A DNA stretch of 64,000 nucleotides, taken from the NCBI GenBank assembly GCA_028688225.1, contig JAQTYQ010000021.1:1-64000 (forward strand). Direction: 5' to 3'. The DNA is from Opitutaceae bacterium. Its GTDB lineage: Bacteria > Verrucomicrobiota > Verrucomicrobiia > Opitutales > Opitutaceae. Every line of letters begins with the position of its first letter. Position 1 is the stretch's first letter. Shown one piece after another: positions 9,050 through 17,280 of this stretch. Position numbers and translations under genes: made by a program. The notes under the pieces were generated by a model. That model made no database searches and was not told the DNA's origin. It saw only the letters and a list, made by a program, of their open reading frames with translations.

Positions 9050-10033
9050 ATGTCCGATCCGATCCTCGAGCTGAAGAACGTCAAGACCCACTTCCCGATC
9101 CACCGGGGGCTGATCTTCCGGCGGCGGGCCGGCCTCGTGAAGGCGGTCGATGGCGTGAACCTGAGCCTGCAGCGGGGCGAGGTGCTGGGGCTGGTCGGGG
9201 AATCTGGCTGCGGCAAATCGACGCTCGCGCGCACCATCCTGCAGCTCGTGCCCGCCACCGGGGGCACGATCACGCTGGAGGGCCGGAATCTGACCGCCGC
9301 CGGCTCCGCGGAGATCAAGGCCTCGCGCCGCGCGTTGCAGATGGTCTTCCAGGATCCCTACGCCTCGCTCAACCCGCGCCTGACGGTCTTCGCCGCGCTC
9401 GCGGAGCCCATGCTCGTGCACCGGGTATGCAAAACCTCGGAGGTCGCCGGCCGCGTGGCCGAGCTCATGCAGCTGGTCGGCCTGGCGCCGCGCTTCATGA
9501 GGAAATACCCGCATGAGTTCTCCGGCGGCCAGCGGCAGCGCATCGCCGTGGCCCGTGCGTTGGCGCTGCGGCCCCGGATCGTCATCGCCGACGAGCCGGT
9601 TTCGGCGCTCGATGTCTCCATCCAGGCCCAGATTCTCAATCTGCTCGCACAGCTCGTGCGCCAGATGAACCTCAGCCTCATCTTCATCGCGCACGATCTC
9701 TCGGTGGTGAAGCACATTTCCGACCGCATCGCCGTCATGTACCTGGGCCGGATCGTCGAACTCGGCCGGGCCGCCGATGTGATCGAACGGCCGCGGCATC
9801 CCTACACCCGGGCGCTGGTCAGCGCCATTCCGACGCCCGATCCCGATGTTGAGCGCGCCCGGCGGCGCATCGTGCTGCCCGGTGATCCGCCCTCGCCGCT
9901 CCACCCTCCCGCCGGCTGCGCCTTCCACCCGCGCTGCCCCTTTGCGCAGGAAAAGTGCAAGGCCGCCGTGCCGCCGCTTGAACGCATCAGCGATGGACGT
10001 GAGGTGGCCTGCATCCGCGTGGAGGAGATTTAA
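9050..10033 (+). CDS. Oligopeptide/dipeptide ABC transporter ATPase, OppF/DppF type
   Basis: 327-residue ATPase, partner of the OppD-type protein at 7631. It has Walker A GESGCGKST, signature SGGQRQRIAVARAL, Walker B IVIADEPVSALDVS and the C-terminal domain GCAFHPRCPFAQEKC. OppF/DppF proteins usually sit directly after OppD/DppD in one operon; here 444 nt with a GxxExxY gene intervene, so transcription may pass through that element or restart. Confidence 0.94.
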   Translation: MSDPILELKNVKTHFPIHRGLIFRRRAGLVKAVDGVNLSLQRGEVLGLVGESGCGKSTLARTILQLVPATGGTITLEGRNLTAAGSAEIKASRRALQMVFQDPYASLNPRLTVFAALAEPMLVHRVCKTSEVAGRVAELMQLVGLAPRFMRKYPHEFSGGQRQRIAVARALALRPRIVIADEPVSALDVSIQAQILNLLAQLVRQMNLSLIFIAHDLSVVKHISDRIAVMYLGRIVELGRAADVIERPRHPYTRALVSAIPTPDPDVERARRRIVLPGDPPSPLHPPAGCAFHPRCPFAQEKCKAAVPPLERISDGREVACIRVEEI

Positions 10034-10136
10034 TAACGGCCTCTTTGTTCGTCGCAGACGTTCGCATCGCTTGCCCTCTTGGCTCGGGCATTGACGCCCC
10101 GGCGGCGAGGCCGGAATATCTGCCGTCCGCCACCTT

Positions 10137-10337
10137 ATGCCGCGAAAAATTCGCCAGTTGGTCGCCGATTTGGAACAAGCTGGGTTCGTGCCGATTCCTG
10201 GCGGGAAAGGCTCCCACCGCAAATTCCGCCATCCCCGATTTCCAGGCGCGGTGATTTTGAGTGGCAAAGAGGGCGATGACGCGCACTATTATCAGGAGAA
10301 ACAAGTCCGCAACGCCATCCGCGAAGTAAGCCAATGA
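10137..10337 (+). CDS. hicA: HicA-type mRNA interferase toxin
   Basis: 66-residue HicA toxin: a small double-stranded RNA binding-like fold that cleaves mRNA. The N-terminus MPRKIRQLVADLEQAGFVPI and the catalytic-His segment GGKGSHRKFRH are typical. It precedes and overlaps hicB by 4 nt (ATGA), the usual toxin-first order. The ATG at 10137 is chosen; overlapping frames encode unrelated sequence. Confidence 0.92.
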   Translation: MPRKIRQLVADLEQAGFVPIPGGKGSHRKFRHPRFPGAVILSGKEGDDAHYYQEKQVRNAIREVSQ

Positions 10338-10570
10338 AAGCAGAAGACCGGTATTTGAAGTTTGTGCGCTGGAGCGACGAAGATCGCGCTTACGTGGGCT
10401 ACTGCCCGGATCTCTTCCCCTGGGGTGGCGTCTGCCACGGTGCCACGGAGGAAGCGGCCTACCGGAAGCTTCGCCTGCTGGTCCGCGAGGAAGTGACGCA
10501 TTTGCATAAGGGACGCAAGGCATTGCCACCGCCCAGCACACGCCCCATGCGGGACGCGGTGCTGGCCTGA
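10334..10570 (+). CDS. hicB: HicB-type antitoxin
   Basis: 78-residue antitoxin with the HicB partial RNase H-like fold: YLKFVRWSDEDRAYVGYCPD followed by a GATEEAAYRKLRLLVREEV helix. It has little room for the C-terminal DNA-binding domain some HicB proteins carry. It would neutralise the HicA toxin encoded by the overlapping upstream gene and, with it, autoregulate the operon. Confidence 0.9.
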   Translation: MKAEDRYLKFVRWSDEDRAYVGYCPDLFPWGGVCHGATEEAAYRKLRLLVREEVTHLHKGRKALPPPSTRPMRDAVLA

Positions 10571-10591
10571 CGGATTGCCGTCAGACTGCCA

Positions 10592-10897
10592 TCAATTCAC
10601 CGTCTCCCCACAGCCTCCGACACCGCTGACTGCATCCGTCAGCTCGGCGCGCGACGGGGACAGGATGACGATCTTCATCGCGGAAACCGCACCTGCATTT
10701 GTTTGCTGATTTTCTCGTATAGCCCGCCCTTCCTCGATCGCCAGGACCCGCGCGCGAATCTCCTCGTCCCGCGCGGCTTCCATCTCAGCCAGATCATCGC
10801 CCTGGTTTAGATCCAGCAACCGGCGCGCCAAGGCCAGTCGGTGTTCCAGGAGCCAGCGCCGCGCCTCACGAGTGATAGCTTCCAGCCGAGGCGACAT
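10592..10897 (-). pseudogene. Addiction-module antitoxin fused in frame to a truncated ParE/RelE-like toxin start
   Basis: 101 residues. Residues 1-60 resemble the short addiction-module antitoxin family (PF09720 type): a helix then the acidic LNQGDDLAEMEAARDEEIRA segment. From residue 74 (ATG at 10678) the sequence MKIVILSPSRAELTDAVS looks like the beginning of a RelE/ParE toxin, which stops after 28 residues in sequence unlike the family. The antitoxin lost its own stop and the toxin is cut short, so the pair is probably dead, although the antitoxin part may still be made. Confidence 0.6.
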
Positions 10898-11094
10898 GCC
10901 AGTACCTCCAGCCGGCTTGCTTGCGAAGCTGAAAACGGGATGAGTCGTGAACTTATTCGCCTTGTCATCGCGAACCCGGCTTGGCCAGGCGTGGCGATCC
11001 GGCTGAAATAACGTACAACTGGTCAGAATCCGACCTATCGGGACTGAATCGCTTCCGCGGATCTATTTGGAGTGTCTTTTGAGCAAATTCCTTT

Positions 11095-11760
11095 TCAGAA
11101 CTTCTTTTGGATTACTTTACCAGCATCCACCAAAGGCTCGTAAAGATTCCACCCCTCACTCATTTGGCGTCTTTCGCAATACTCCACAATCTTGTATGGC
11201 CATCCTCCAGGCCCATCGAACCTGCAGAACACATGAGGAAACGTGTGCGCCGGGTCACCGTGCCAATTGACTGACACAATCGAAGAAAACGGGATAACCC
11301 CGATAGGATGGCCTGACTGTGCGTCCGAATCCGCGTCGTCTGCTAGACACCAAGTTTTTCCATCGGAAATCTGCTTAATCTTCGTAGGGAAATGGCCAGC
11401 GTACACGCGGATGCCATGTACTGAAAGCCCTATGAGTCCAACCTTGAATGACGGAGGGCTCTTGTTCTTGGTGAATTCCTTCTCGTCGCCGTCAAAATAT
11501 AGACAATCCCTCGCAACGTCGCGAATGAGCACGGGGCCGTAATCAGCAGCCGAATCAATGAACTTCAGCTTCTGGTAAAACTCGCTTCGTATCCCTTCGA
11601 TCCGCCGGATCTCATCCTCGGAACGCGCACGACCCAGGGCCCTATCGAATCGGGCAAGTAACCAACGTCCGAACGGGAAAAGCAACGAGATGCAAATAAG
11701 ACTGAGGAGGGTGAGGAAACCTCCATTGCCATTCGCCCAATTAACCACCTCGGTTAGCAT
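11095..11760 (-). CDS. Membrane-anchored protein of unknown function
   Basis: 221 residues. One strong membrane segment lies at about residues 14-32 (FLTLLSLICISLLFPFGRWL), followed by a charged helix and a soluble domain rich in beta-prone stretches, with HPIGVIPFSSIVSVNWHGDP towards its C-terminal part. I recognise no family. The gene is visibly lower in GC than the neighbours and stands alone beside a decayed toxin-antitoxin pair, which suggests recent acquisition. The soluble part would be cytoplasmic by the positive-inside rule. Start at 11760 encodes MLTEVVNWANG. Confidence 0.6.
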   Translation of the reverse strand: MLTEVVNWANGNGGFLTLLSLICISLLFPFGRWLLARFDRALGRARSEDEIRRIEGIRSEFYQKLKFIDSAADYGPVLIRDVARDCLYFDGDEKEFTKNKSPPSFKVGLIGLSVHGIRVYAGHFPTKIKQISDGKTWCLADDADSDAQSGHPIGVIPFSSIVSVNWHGDPAHTFPHVFCRFDGPGGWPYKIVEYCERRQMSEGWNLYEPLVDAGKVIQKKF

Positions 11761-11811
11761 GCTTTTCTTCCGGCGTTGACCAGCCGTTAGCTTCAGGGGC
11801 TGTCTGTACTT

Positions 11812-12654
11812 TTATGCCTGCCCCATCGTGCGGGCTTTTTCGAGGATCGCCGGGCGGGCCTCCTCCATCATGTCCTTCACGTCGGCGTAGCACAGGGTGC
11901 GCTGCTCAAAGGTGCGTTTCTGCAGCATGCCGAGGAAACGGCCCTCGAATTCGTGGAAGTACGAGCCGTAGAGGTGATAGCTGTCCACCATGTGCACGTA
12001 GCGACCGAGCTGGACGGCCCGGCCGCTCAGCTCCGAGATTCGCGCGGCGATGCGCTGCTGCAACTGCACCAGGGCGAAGATGTTCATGAACGCCGCCTTG
12101 TAGGCGTCGTTGGAACGGAACCGCACGTTCATGCTGAGCACGGACTGGCCCGCCTCCTCCAGAATCCGGCACCAGATGCTCTGCAGGCAGGGCGGGTCAT
12201 AGCAGTCATCGTCCTCCCACACCTTCCAGGTCACCGCCTGCGCGCGCCGGGAATGCGGCGTCTTTGCGAGCTTCCGGGCGAGCGTCTCGATCTGATCGAA
12301 CATCTTCAGTCCCGGCACCTGATAGCCAAACAGCCGTTGATGATAGGTGTATTCCCAGCGGGTGTCCTTCGGATCGTTCGGATCGCGCACCAGATGGTCT
12401 TTGATGCCGTCGCAGACCTCCATCACGTATTCCTCCAGCTCTTCCGGTCCTCCGGGAAAATCCTTGTGGATCATCGGTTCTCCCAGCGGATCGGTGATGG
12501 TGATGATCATCGTGGCATCTTTGCTCGGCGGGTCCGTGGGCTTGTCGTACTCCGTCTTCAGGTTGCACCCCTTCTGGTGCAGCTCGATGAGCGACAGCTC
12601 CCAGGCCCGCGCGATGCAGTCTGCCTCGACATGCAATACCGGTATTCCTTTCAT
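11812..12654 (-). CDS. Thymidylate synthase (ThyA) family protein
   Basis: 280 residues. The C-terminal half carries ThyA hallmarks: a candidate catalytic Cys in DPPCLQSIW, the substrate-binding segment MNVRFRSNDAYKAAFMNIFA, and GRYVHMVDSYHLYGSY. The N-terminal part (MKGIPVLHVEADCIARAWEL) resembles the shorter archaeal/methanogen-type thymidylate synthases rather than E. coli ThyA. The likely role is dTMP formation from dUMP; a hydroxymethylase role cannot be excluded. The ATG at 12654 is chosen because longer frames overlap trmL with implausible sequence. Confidence 0.8.
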   Translation of the reverse strand: MKGIPVLHVEADCIARAWELSLIELHQKGCNLKTEYDKPTDPPSKDATMIITITDPLGEPMIHKDFPGGPEELEEYVMEVCDGIKDHLVRDPNDPKDTRWEYTYHQRLFGYQVPGLKMFDQIETLARKLAKTPHSRRAQAVTWKVWEDDDCYDPPCLQSIWCRILEEAGQSVLSMNVRFRSNDAYKAAFMNIFALVQLQQRIAARISELSGRAVQLGRYVHMVDSYHLYGSYFHEFEGRFLGMLQKRTFEQRTLCYADVKDMMEEARPAILEKARTMGQA

Positions 12655-12745
12655 GCGACGTTCCGCTGATGCGGCGTTCTGAGCAAAACGCATCCGGCGC
12701 GCGCTGTCCATCCCCGGTTCTTCCCGCGCGGGTGGCGGGTCCGCT

Positions 12746-13219
12746 TCAGGTCGGTGACGGCAGCCCGCCCGTCTGCCGCAGCGCCTCGTAGCAGGCGATG
12801 CCCACGGCGGTCGAGAGGTTGAGCGAACGCAACCCGGTGTTCGCATGCGGAATGTTGACCCGCCAGGCGTCGCCCACCGCCGCATGCAGCCACTCGGGGC
12901 AGCCGGCGCCCTCGTTTCCGAACAGCAGTCCGTCGCCCTCCTCGTACCGCACCGCCCAGAACGAGCGCCGGGTCTTGGTGGTGAACAGCCAGAGCCGCGC
13001 CGGCCGGAGCGGGCTGCGCTGGAACGCCTCCCAGTTGTCGTGCTGGTGCACGTCCAGCGCCTGCCAGTAGTCCATGCCCGCCCGCTTGAGATGGCGGTCC
13101 GTGATCCGGAAACCGAGCGGATGGATGAGGTGCAGACGGGAGCGCGTGACCGCGCACAACCGGCCCACGTTGCCGGTGTTTTGCGGGATCTGCGGCTCGA
13201 ACAGGACGATATGCAGCAT
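12746..13219 (-). CDS. trmL: tRNA (cytidine(34)-2'-O)-methyltransferase, TrmL family
   Basis: 157-residue SPOUT methyltransferase that 2'-O-methylates the wobble base of certain leucine tRNAs, using SAM bound in a C-terminal knot. Visible motifs are PQNTGNVGRLCAVT (motif 1), LLFGNEGAGCP (motif 2) and SLNLSTAVGIACYEAL (motif 3). The start MLHIVLFEPQIPQN at 13219 is canonical; an upstream in-frame start at 13255 would add 12 unrelated residues. Confidence 0.92.
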   Translation of the reverse strand: MLHIVLFEPQIPQNTGNVGRLCAVTRSRLHLIHPLGFRITDRHLKRAGMDYWQALDVHQHDNWEAFQRSPLRPARLWLFTTKTRRSFWAVRYEEGDGLLFGNEGAGCPEWLHAAVGDAWRVNIPHANTGLRSLNLSTAVGIACYEALRQTGGLPSPT

Positions 13220-13348
13220 CCTCCCCGCCGTAACCGTCCGGTTGCCCCGCGGCAAGCCCTTCGTCTTTCCGGATTCCTGGCTTTACCTGCGCTTGCAGGT
13301 GAGTAATTTTCGGCTTTGGCAAAGCCCTTCCCCGGTCACCCAGTCGCG

Positions 13349-13759
13349 ATGGACACCCCGACACCCAGAGCCGTTCTCTTTCTTGACGACGAGCAATCCT
13401 ACGTCGACCTGATGACCCAGTTGCTCTCGGACAACCTGAATTGCCCCATCCTCGCCTATACCCGGCCGCAGGAGGCCCTCGCCGCCCTGTCGCGGCAGGA
13501 TGTGGCCCTGATCGTGACCGATTACTCCATGCCGGCGATGAATGGCATCGATTTTCTTGTCCGCGCCCATGCGGCGTGTCCGCAGGTTGCGGCCATCATG
13601 ATCACCGGCCACCAGATCGAGCTGGCCGGGCAGGATTTGAGTCACGTGCCGGGACTCAGGGAGATGCTCTTCAAGCCGATCCGCTGGCGGCTGCTGGCGG
13701 AGACCATCATCCGTCACTGGCCGGACGGAAATCCGCCGCGGTGGAAAGGAACGACATGA
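13349..13759 (+). CDS. Single-domain response regulator
   Basis: 136 residues, only a receiver domain. The acidic pair is D13-D14 in LFLDDEQ, the phospho-acceptor is D58 in VTDYSMPAMNG, the conserved Thr is in MITGHQ and the Lys in LFKPIRW. There is no output domain and no adjacent kinase, so it would act by protein-protein contact or as a phosphorelay intermediate. The ATG at 13349 is preferred over 13316 because the longer frame adds atypical residues. Confidence 0.88.
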   Translation: MDTPTPRAVLFLDDEQSYVDLMTQLLSDNLNCPILAYTRPQEALAALSRQDVALIVTDYSMPAMNGIDFLVRAHAACPQVAAIMITGHQIELAGQDLSHVPGLREMLFKPIRWRLLAETIIRHWPDGNPPRWKGTT

Positions 13760-13784
13760 GGAACCTCCGCACCGTGGACGCCGG

Positions 13785-14696
13785 CTACTCCAGCATCAGA
13801 CCCTCATCGTCCGCCACCAGCACCCACGAGCCGTTGCAGCCGGCGCCGGCTTCCTTGAGCGCCGCTTCCATCGCCGGCCGGACGGACGCCGCCGCCGGCC
13901 GCTCGCAGACGCACAGGACGCTTGAACCGCTGCCGCTCAGCCAGCCGGTGAGCGCGCCGGCGGCAATGCCGGCGTCGATCGCCTGGCGCCCGCCAGGGAT
14001 GCCCGGCAGCCGGTAGGGTTCGTGCATGAAGTCCGCCACGGCGTGCCGCAGCTTGCCGAAGTCGCGCGTGGCCAAGGCCGCCACTAGGAACGCGGTGGCG
14101 TTGATGCTCTTGACCGCATCGAAAAACGGCACGGTCCGCGGCAGGGTGCCGCGGGACTCCTTGGTGCGAATCTCCACGTGCGGCGACACCACCACGAAGG
14201 CCAGCTCGGCGGGCACGGTCACGCGCACGCAATCCAGGTAGGCGCCATTGACCGGCGACGTACGCGCCACGCAGAAACCACCGAGCACCGAGGCGGTGGC
14301 ATTGTCGGGATGACCCTCGAGCGCCGTCACCAGCTCAATGAGCAGCCGTGAGGACAGTCCCGTCCCGGCCAGCGCGTTGAGCCCCGCGAGCAGGCCGGCC
14401 CGCACGGTGGCGCTCGAACCCAGGCCGCGGGCCGGCGGGACATCACCGGCGACGCGATAGCTGAAGCTGAAGGGAGTTCGGCCGGTCTTCTGGAAAAACA
14501 TCTCGGCCGCAGCCTCGACCAGGGGGCGCACCGCCGCGTCGCCAGCAGTGGCCGGCACCGGAGCCCCGGCCCCCGCCTGCCTCGTCACGGTCAGGCGGTT
14601 GTAGATCCGCAGGGCCAGCCCGAGGGTGTCGAAGCCCGAGCCGCAGTTGGAGGTGCTGCCCGGAACCCGCACGGTAACCGAATCGGGTGCGCGCAT
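13785..14696 (-). CDS. thrB: Homoserine kinase
   Basis: 303-residue GHMP-family kinase that phosphorylates L-homoserine for threonine synthesis. It starts MRAPDSVTVRVPGSTSNCGS, has the ATP-binding motif PPARGLGSSATVRAGLLAG near residue 90, and the C-terminal GSGSSVLCVCE motif. The ATG at 14696 is chosen because the longer frame runs back into smpB, whose stop is at 14701. thrB, smpB and rpoZ follow one another on this strand. Confidence 0.93.
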   Translation of the reverse strand: MRAPDSVTVRVPGSTSNCGSGFDTLGLALRIYNRLTVTRQAGAGAPVPATAGDAAVRPLVEAAAEMFFQKTGRTPFSFSYRVAGDVPPARGLGSSATVRAGLLAGLNALAGTGLSSRLLIELVTALEGHPDNATASVLGGFCVARTSPVNGAYLDCVRVTVPAELAFVVVSPHVEIRTKESRGTLPRTVPFFDAVKSINATAFLVAALATRDFGKLRHAVADFMHEPYRLPGIPGGRQAIDAGIAAGALTGWLSGSGSSVLCVCERPAAASVRPAMEAALKEAGAGCNGSWVLVADDEGLMLE

Positions 14697-14700
14697 GGGA

Positions 14701-15174
14701 TCATCGGCGGAATCGCAGCGCGCGCTGGGCGTCGCGCATCTCCGCCCGCTTCTTGAGATCCTCACGCTTGTCGAACTGCTTCTTGCCGCTGGCCAGCGCC
14801 ACCTCGACCTTCACCAGCGCCGCCTTGAAATACAGGCGCAGCGGCACCAGCGCCCGCCCGCCGGCCTCCATGGCCTGGGCGATCTTGCGGATTTCATGCT
14901 GGTGGAGCAGCAGCTTGCGTTGGCGGCGTGCCTCGTGGTTGTTATCCGTGCCGTATTCATAGGGATCGATGTGGGCGTTATGGAGCCACACCTCCCCCTT
15001 CTCCACCCGGCCGAAGGCGTCGTTGATCTGGGCCCGGCCGTTGCGGACCGACTTCACCTCCGTGCCCTTCAGGGCGATGCCGGCCTCGAATTTGTCCTCA
15101 ATGAAATAGTCCCGCCGCGCCTTGGCGTTGCGGATTTCAGTGTAGCGGTCGGGATCTTTGGGCTGGGCGCACAT
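14701..15174 (-). CDS. smpB: SsrA-binding protein
   Basis: 157-residue trans-translation factor that delivers tmRNA to stalled ribosomes. The N-terminal oligonucleotide-binding fold shows NAKARRDYFIEDKFEAGIAL then KGTEVKSVRNGRAQINDAF, and the basic C-terminal tail KKQFDKREDLKKRAE is typical. It lies between rpoZ and thrB on the same strand, 4 nt from the thrB start. Confidence 0.97.
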   Translation of the reverse strand: MCAQPKDPDRYTEIRNAKARRDYFIEDKFEAGIALKGTEVKSVRNGRAQINDAFGRVEKGEVWLHNAHIDPYEYGTDNNHEARRQRKLLLHQHEIRKIAQAMEAGGRALVPLRLYFKAALVKVEVALASGKKQFDKREDLKKRAEMRDAQRALRFRR

Positions 15175-15243
15175 GGGCGTTCACCGGCGGCGCAGCCGGC
15201 CGCGCGCTGGTTCAGACTCGCTACACCCGCCCGGGCCGGTCCG

Positions 15244-15444
15244 TCAATTCTCCGAAAGTTCGTGCTGGATCTTCCCCTCGATGACCTCGCGCAGGGCGAT
15301 GTCCTCCGGGGAAAGCTTTTCGAGCGACTCGACGAGCGGACGGCTGCCCCGTTTGAGCTGCTTGACGCGGCGGGAAACCACGTTGATCAGGATGTTCGGG
15401 TCCTGGATGATCTTCTGGGCCTCTTTGATGTAATCGTCACGCAT
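15244..15444 (-). CDS. rpoZ: DNA-directed RNA polymerase omega subunit
   Basis: 66 residues. The sequence MRDDYIKEAQKIIQDPNILI then NVVSRRVKQLKRGSRPLVE matches the omega pattern (a conserved helix with NVVSRRVKQL and a RPLV segment), followed by ALREVIEGKI. It would sit against the beta-prime subunit and aid polymerase assembly. It is upstream of smpB and thrB. Confidence 0.88.
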   Translation of the reverse strand: MRDDYIKEAQKIIQDPNILINVVSRRVKQLKRGSRPLVESLEKLSPEDIALREVIEGKIQHELSEN

Positions 15445-15523
15445 GGCAGGGCGCTGTCAGTCGATGGAACGGCAATGGCTACGTCCCCCCGCCCCCGGGT
15501 CAAGGGTATTCTCGGGATATCGG

Positions 15524-15558
15524 AGGCTGAGAGTCGAAAGCCCGAGGCTGAATGACTG
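15524..15558. repeat. 7-nt repeat arm (aggctga type)
   Basis: Five consecutive 7-nt units: AGGCTGA GAGTCGA, AAGCCCG AGGCTGA, ATGACTG. A weaker inverted counterpart is visible at about 15650-15675 (GGCTTCG CGATTCA). The repeat occupies the region between divergent rpoZ and cutA. Confidence 0.6.
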
Positions 15559-15698
15559 GATTTGGAATGCAACGCCCACCGCTTAACGGTTGTCGCCAAG
15601 CCACTTCTTGCTTCCCATTGGTGTCATCTGCTCCCTGACTTTTTCCGTCCGGCTTCGCGATTCAGACCTTCGATCCCCGCCGTTTGCCTTCACCTCCC

Positions 15699-16043
15699 AT
15701 GCTCCTCCTTGCCTGGACGACTGTGGCCACGCCGGAAGACGCCTCGCGGCTCGCCCGCGGCGCAGTCGAGGCGGATCTCGCCGCCTGCGCCCAGGTGGAA
15801 GGGCCGGTCACCTCGCACTATCGCTGGGAGGGCCGCCTGGAATCGGCGCGTGAATACCGGCTGTTGTTCAAACTCCGGCCGGAACAGGCGGCCGCGCTGG
15901 AGGCCTGGGTCCTGGCCCGGCATCCCTATGACACGCCGGAATGGGTCGTCGTACGCGCCGAGCACGTTTCGGGAAAATACTTGTCATGGGCCCGGGGGGT
16001 CTCTACACCCGCCCCCTTTCCCAAACCGCAACCGCCCGCCTGA
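15699..16043 (+). CDS. cutA: CutA family divalent-ion tolerance protein
   Basis: 114-residue protein of the PII-like trimeric CutA fold, linked to divalent metal tolerance although its precise activity is unsettled. Family features are the start LLLAWTTVATPEDASRLARG, the LAACAQV strand, HYRWEGRLE and HPYDTPEWVVVRAEHVS. The ATG at 15699 gives the standard N-terminus; an in-frame ATG at 15684 would add five residues. The small basic protein gene begins 8 nt downstream. Confidence 0.9.
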   Translation: MLLLAWTTVATPEDASRLARGAVEADLAACAQVEGPVTSHYRWEGRLESAREYRLLFKLRPEQAAALEAWVLARHPYDTPEWVVVRAEHVSGKYLSWARGVSTPAPFPKPQPPA

Positions 16044-16051
16044 TTTCCGCC

Positions 16052-16207
16052 ATGTCCCAGCATACCAGCCTGCAGTCCGTCAAAGGCATCACCGTCAAGC
16101 GCAACGTCCTCAAACGTTTCGAGCGCGTCGAGGTGCTCAAAAAGCGCGGACAGTGGAAGGATGGCGACCGCATCGTGGGCCTGCGGAAAACCAAGCCCGA
16201 CGTCTGA
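16052..16207 (+). CDS. Chlamydiae/Verrucomicrobia-type small basic protein
   Basis: 51 residues, strongly basic. The core KRNVLKRFERVEVLKKRGQW and the tail GDRIVGLRKTKP match the small basic protein family (TIGR04137) reported only from Chlamydiae and Verrucomicrobia. Its function is not known; the composition suggests RNA or ribosome binding. The ATG at 16052 follows cutA by 8 nt and the gene ends just before an intrinsic terminator, so cutA and this gene probably form one transcript. It is the best taxonomic marker in the window. Confidence 0.88.
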   Translation: MSQHTSLQSVKGITVKRNVLKRFERVEVLKKRGQWKDGDRIVGLRKTKPDV

Positions 16208-16230
16208 CCCGCCGGCAGCCGTGATTTTCC

Positions 16231-16266
16231 GGGCAGGCTCGAACCGATTCGACCTGCCCTTTTTAT
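16231..16266 (+). terminator. Intrinsic terminator after the small basic protein gene
   Basis: The stem GGGCAGG / CCTGCCC is extended by a TCGAA/TTCGA pairing across an internal bulge, followed by TTTTTATTT. It lies 23 nt downstream of the stop codon and just before the DedA gene. Confidence 0.85.
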
Positions 16267-16278
16267 TTCCCCCCGCCC

Positions 16279-16905
16279 ATGCATGAGATGTTCCGGCAAC
16301 TGATCGACTGGTACCTGCACTCGCTGGACAAGGGCGGCTACTGGCTGGTGGCCCTGCTCATGGCCATCGAAAGTTCCATCGTGCCCCTGCCGAGCGAGCT
16401 GGTCATACCGCCGGCCGCTCATCTGGCCTACACGCAAGGCAAGATGAGCGTGACGGGCGTGGTCATCGCCGGGGCGCTCGGGTCGTGGATCGGCGCCGCC
16501 GTGATGTACTGGGCCTCGCGCCTAGCCGGGCGGCCGCTGGTCATGCGTTACGGCCGGTTGGTGCTGGTCTCCCCCGAGAAGGTGGCGGCCGCCGAGCGCT
16601 GGGCGGCGCGCTATGGCCCGTTCGGCATCTTTTTCTCGCGCCTGCTGCCGGTCGTGCGCCACCTCATTGGCATCCCCGCCGGCATCGTGCGGATGGATTT
16701 CCGGCTCTACTCCCTCTACACGCTCATTGGCTCGACCCTGTGGTGCGCCGTGCTGGCGTGGCTCGGCATCAAGGCCGGGCAGGACGAGGCGCTGATGCGC
16801 GGAGAACTGCACCGCATCACCCTCTGGGTGGCGGGCGCCTTTGTGGTGATCGGCGTCATGTACTACCTTTTCGTGCACCGCCAGATGAAGGCGGAGAAGG
16901 AATAA
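16279..16905 (+). CDS. DedA family inner-membrane protein
   Basis: 208 residues with about five hydrophobic segments. It has the DedA signature pieces: ESSIVPLPSELVIPPAAHLA near residue 30, GALGSWIGAAVMYWASRLAG, and FFSRLLPVVRHLIGIPAGIV with FxRxxPxxR. DedA/SNARE-associated proteins include undecaprenyl-phosphate and lipid flippases and are needed for envelope homeostasis; which lipid is moved here cannot be told. The gene is alone, after a terminator and before a palindromic repeat. Confidence 0.9.
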   Translation: MHEMFRQLIDWYLHSLDKGGYWLVALLMAIESSIVPLPSELVIPPAAHLAYTQGKMSVTGVVIAGALGSWIGAAVMYWASRLAGRPLVMRYGRLVLVSPEKVAAAERWAARYGPFGIFFSRLLPVVRHLIGIPAGIVRMDFRLYSLYTLIGSTLWCAVLAWLGIKAGQDEALMRGELHRITLWVAGAFVVIGVMYYLFVHRQMKAEKE

Positions 16906-16953
16906 GACTCGAGCCGGCGTCAGACATTTGTTGGCGCGTGCCGGTCAGACGGC

Positions 16954-17025
16954 AATTCAGAAGCCAGGAAACCATGAAGAAGAATCCGTGTTCCCGCTTT
17001 TTCACGGCTTCATGGCTTCTGAATT
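16954..17025. repeat. 72-bp imperfect palindrome
   Basis: The ends AATTCAGAAGCCA and TGGCTTCTGAATT are perfect 13-bp inverted repeats. The inner parts (AACCATGAAG / CTTCATGG) also pair partly. It lies between the DedA gene and tRNA-Arg. The arms show a rough 8-nt period, unlike the 7-nt elements elsewhere. Confidence 0.75.
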
Positions 17026-17182
17026 AACTCATCGTTTCGCGTCGGCGATGTCGGCGCCACGGTTTCGATGGATGCCCAACCCATTGCTTGGCTTTCCTGC
17101 CGACCTTGGCGTGAACAAGGCACCGCGGCGTGTTTGCACTCGACAGGCCCCGCCGGCATTTTGAAACTTCCCGCCGTTTCCT

Positions 17183-17257
17183 GCGGGCATAGCACAATGG
17201 ATAGTGCACCGGTCTCCGAAGCCGGTGATCTGGGTTCGATTCCCAGTGCCCGTACCA
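17183..17257 (+). tRNA. tRNA-Arg (anticodon CCG)
   Basis: 75 nt including an encoded CCA. The acceptor stem GCGGGCA pairs with TGCCCGT (one G-U at position 1-72). The anticodon arm CCGGT / GCCGG encloses CTCCGAA, so the anticodon is CCG and reads CGG. The T arm is TGGGT-TCGATTC-CCA type with GGTTCGATTCC. The 3' CCA is also part of the left half of an 11-bp hairpin that follows. Confidence 0.95.
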
Positions 17258-17280
17258 CTTTTCGCCAAAGGCGAAAAGTG
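17256..17280 (+). terminator. Perfect 11-bp hairpin at the tRNA 3' end
   Basis: CACTTTTCGCC and GGCGAAAAGTG pair perfectly around an AAA loop. The first two bases are the last two of the tRNA CCA. No T-run follows (the next bases are TCCTCCG), so it may be a terminator of atypical form or a processing structure. Confidence 0.5.
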
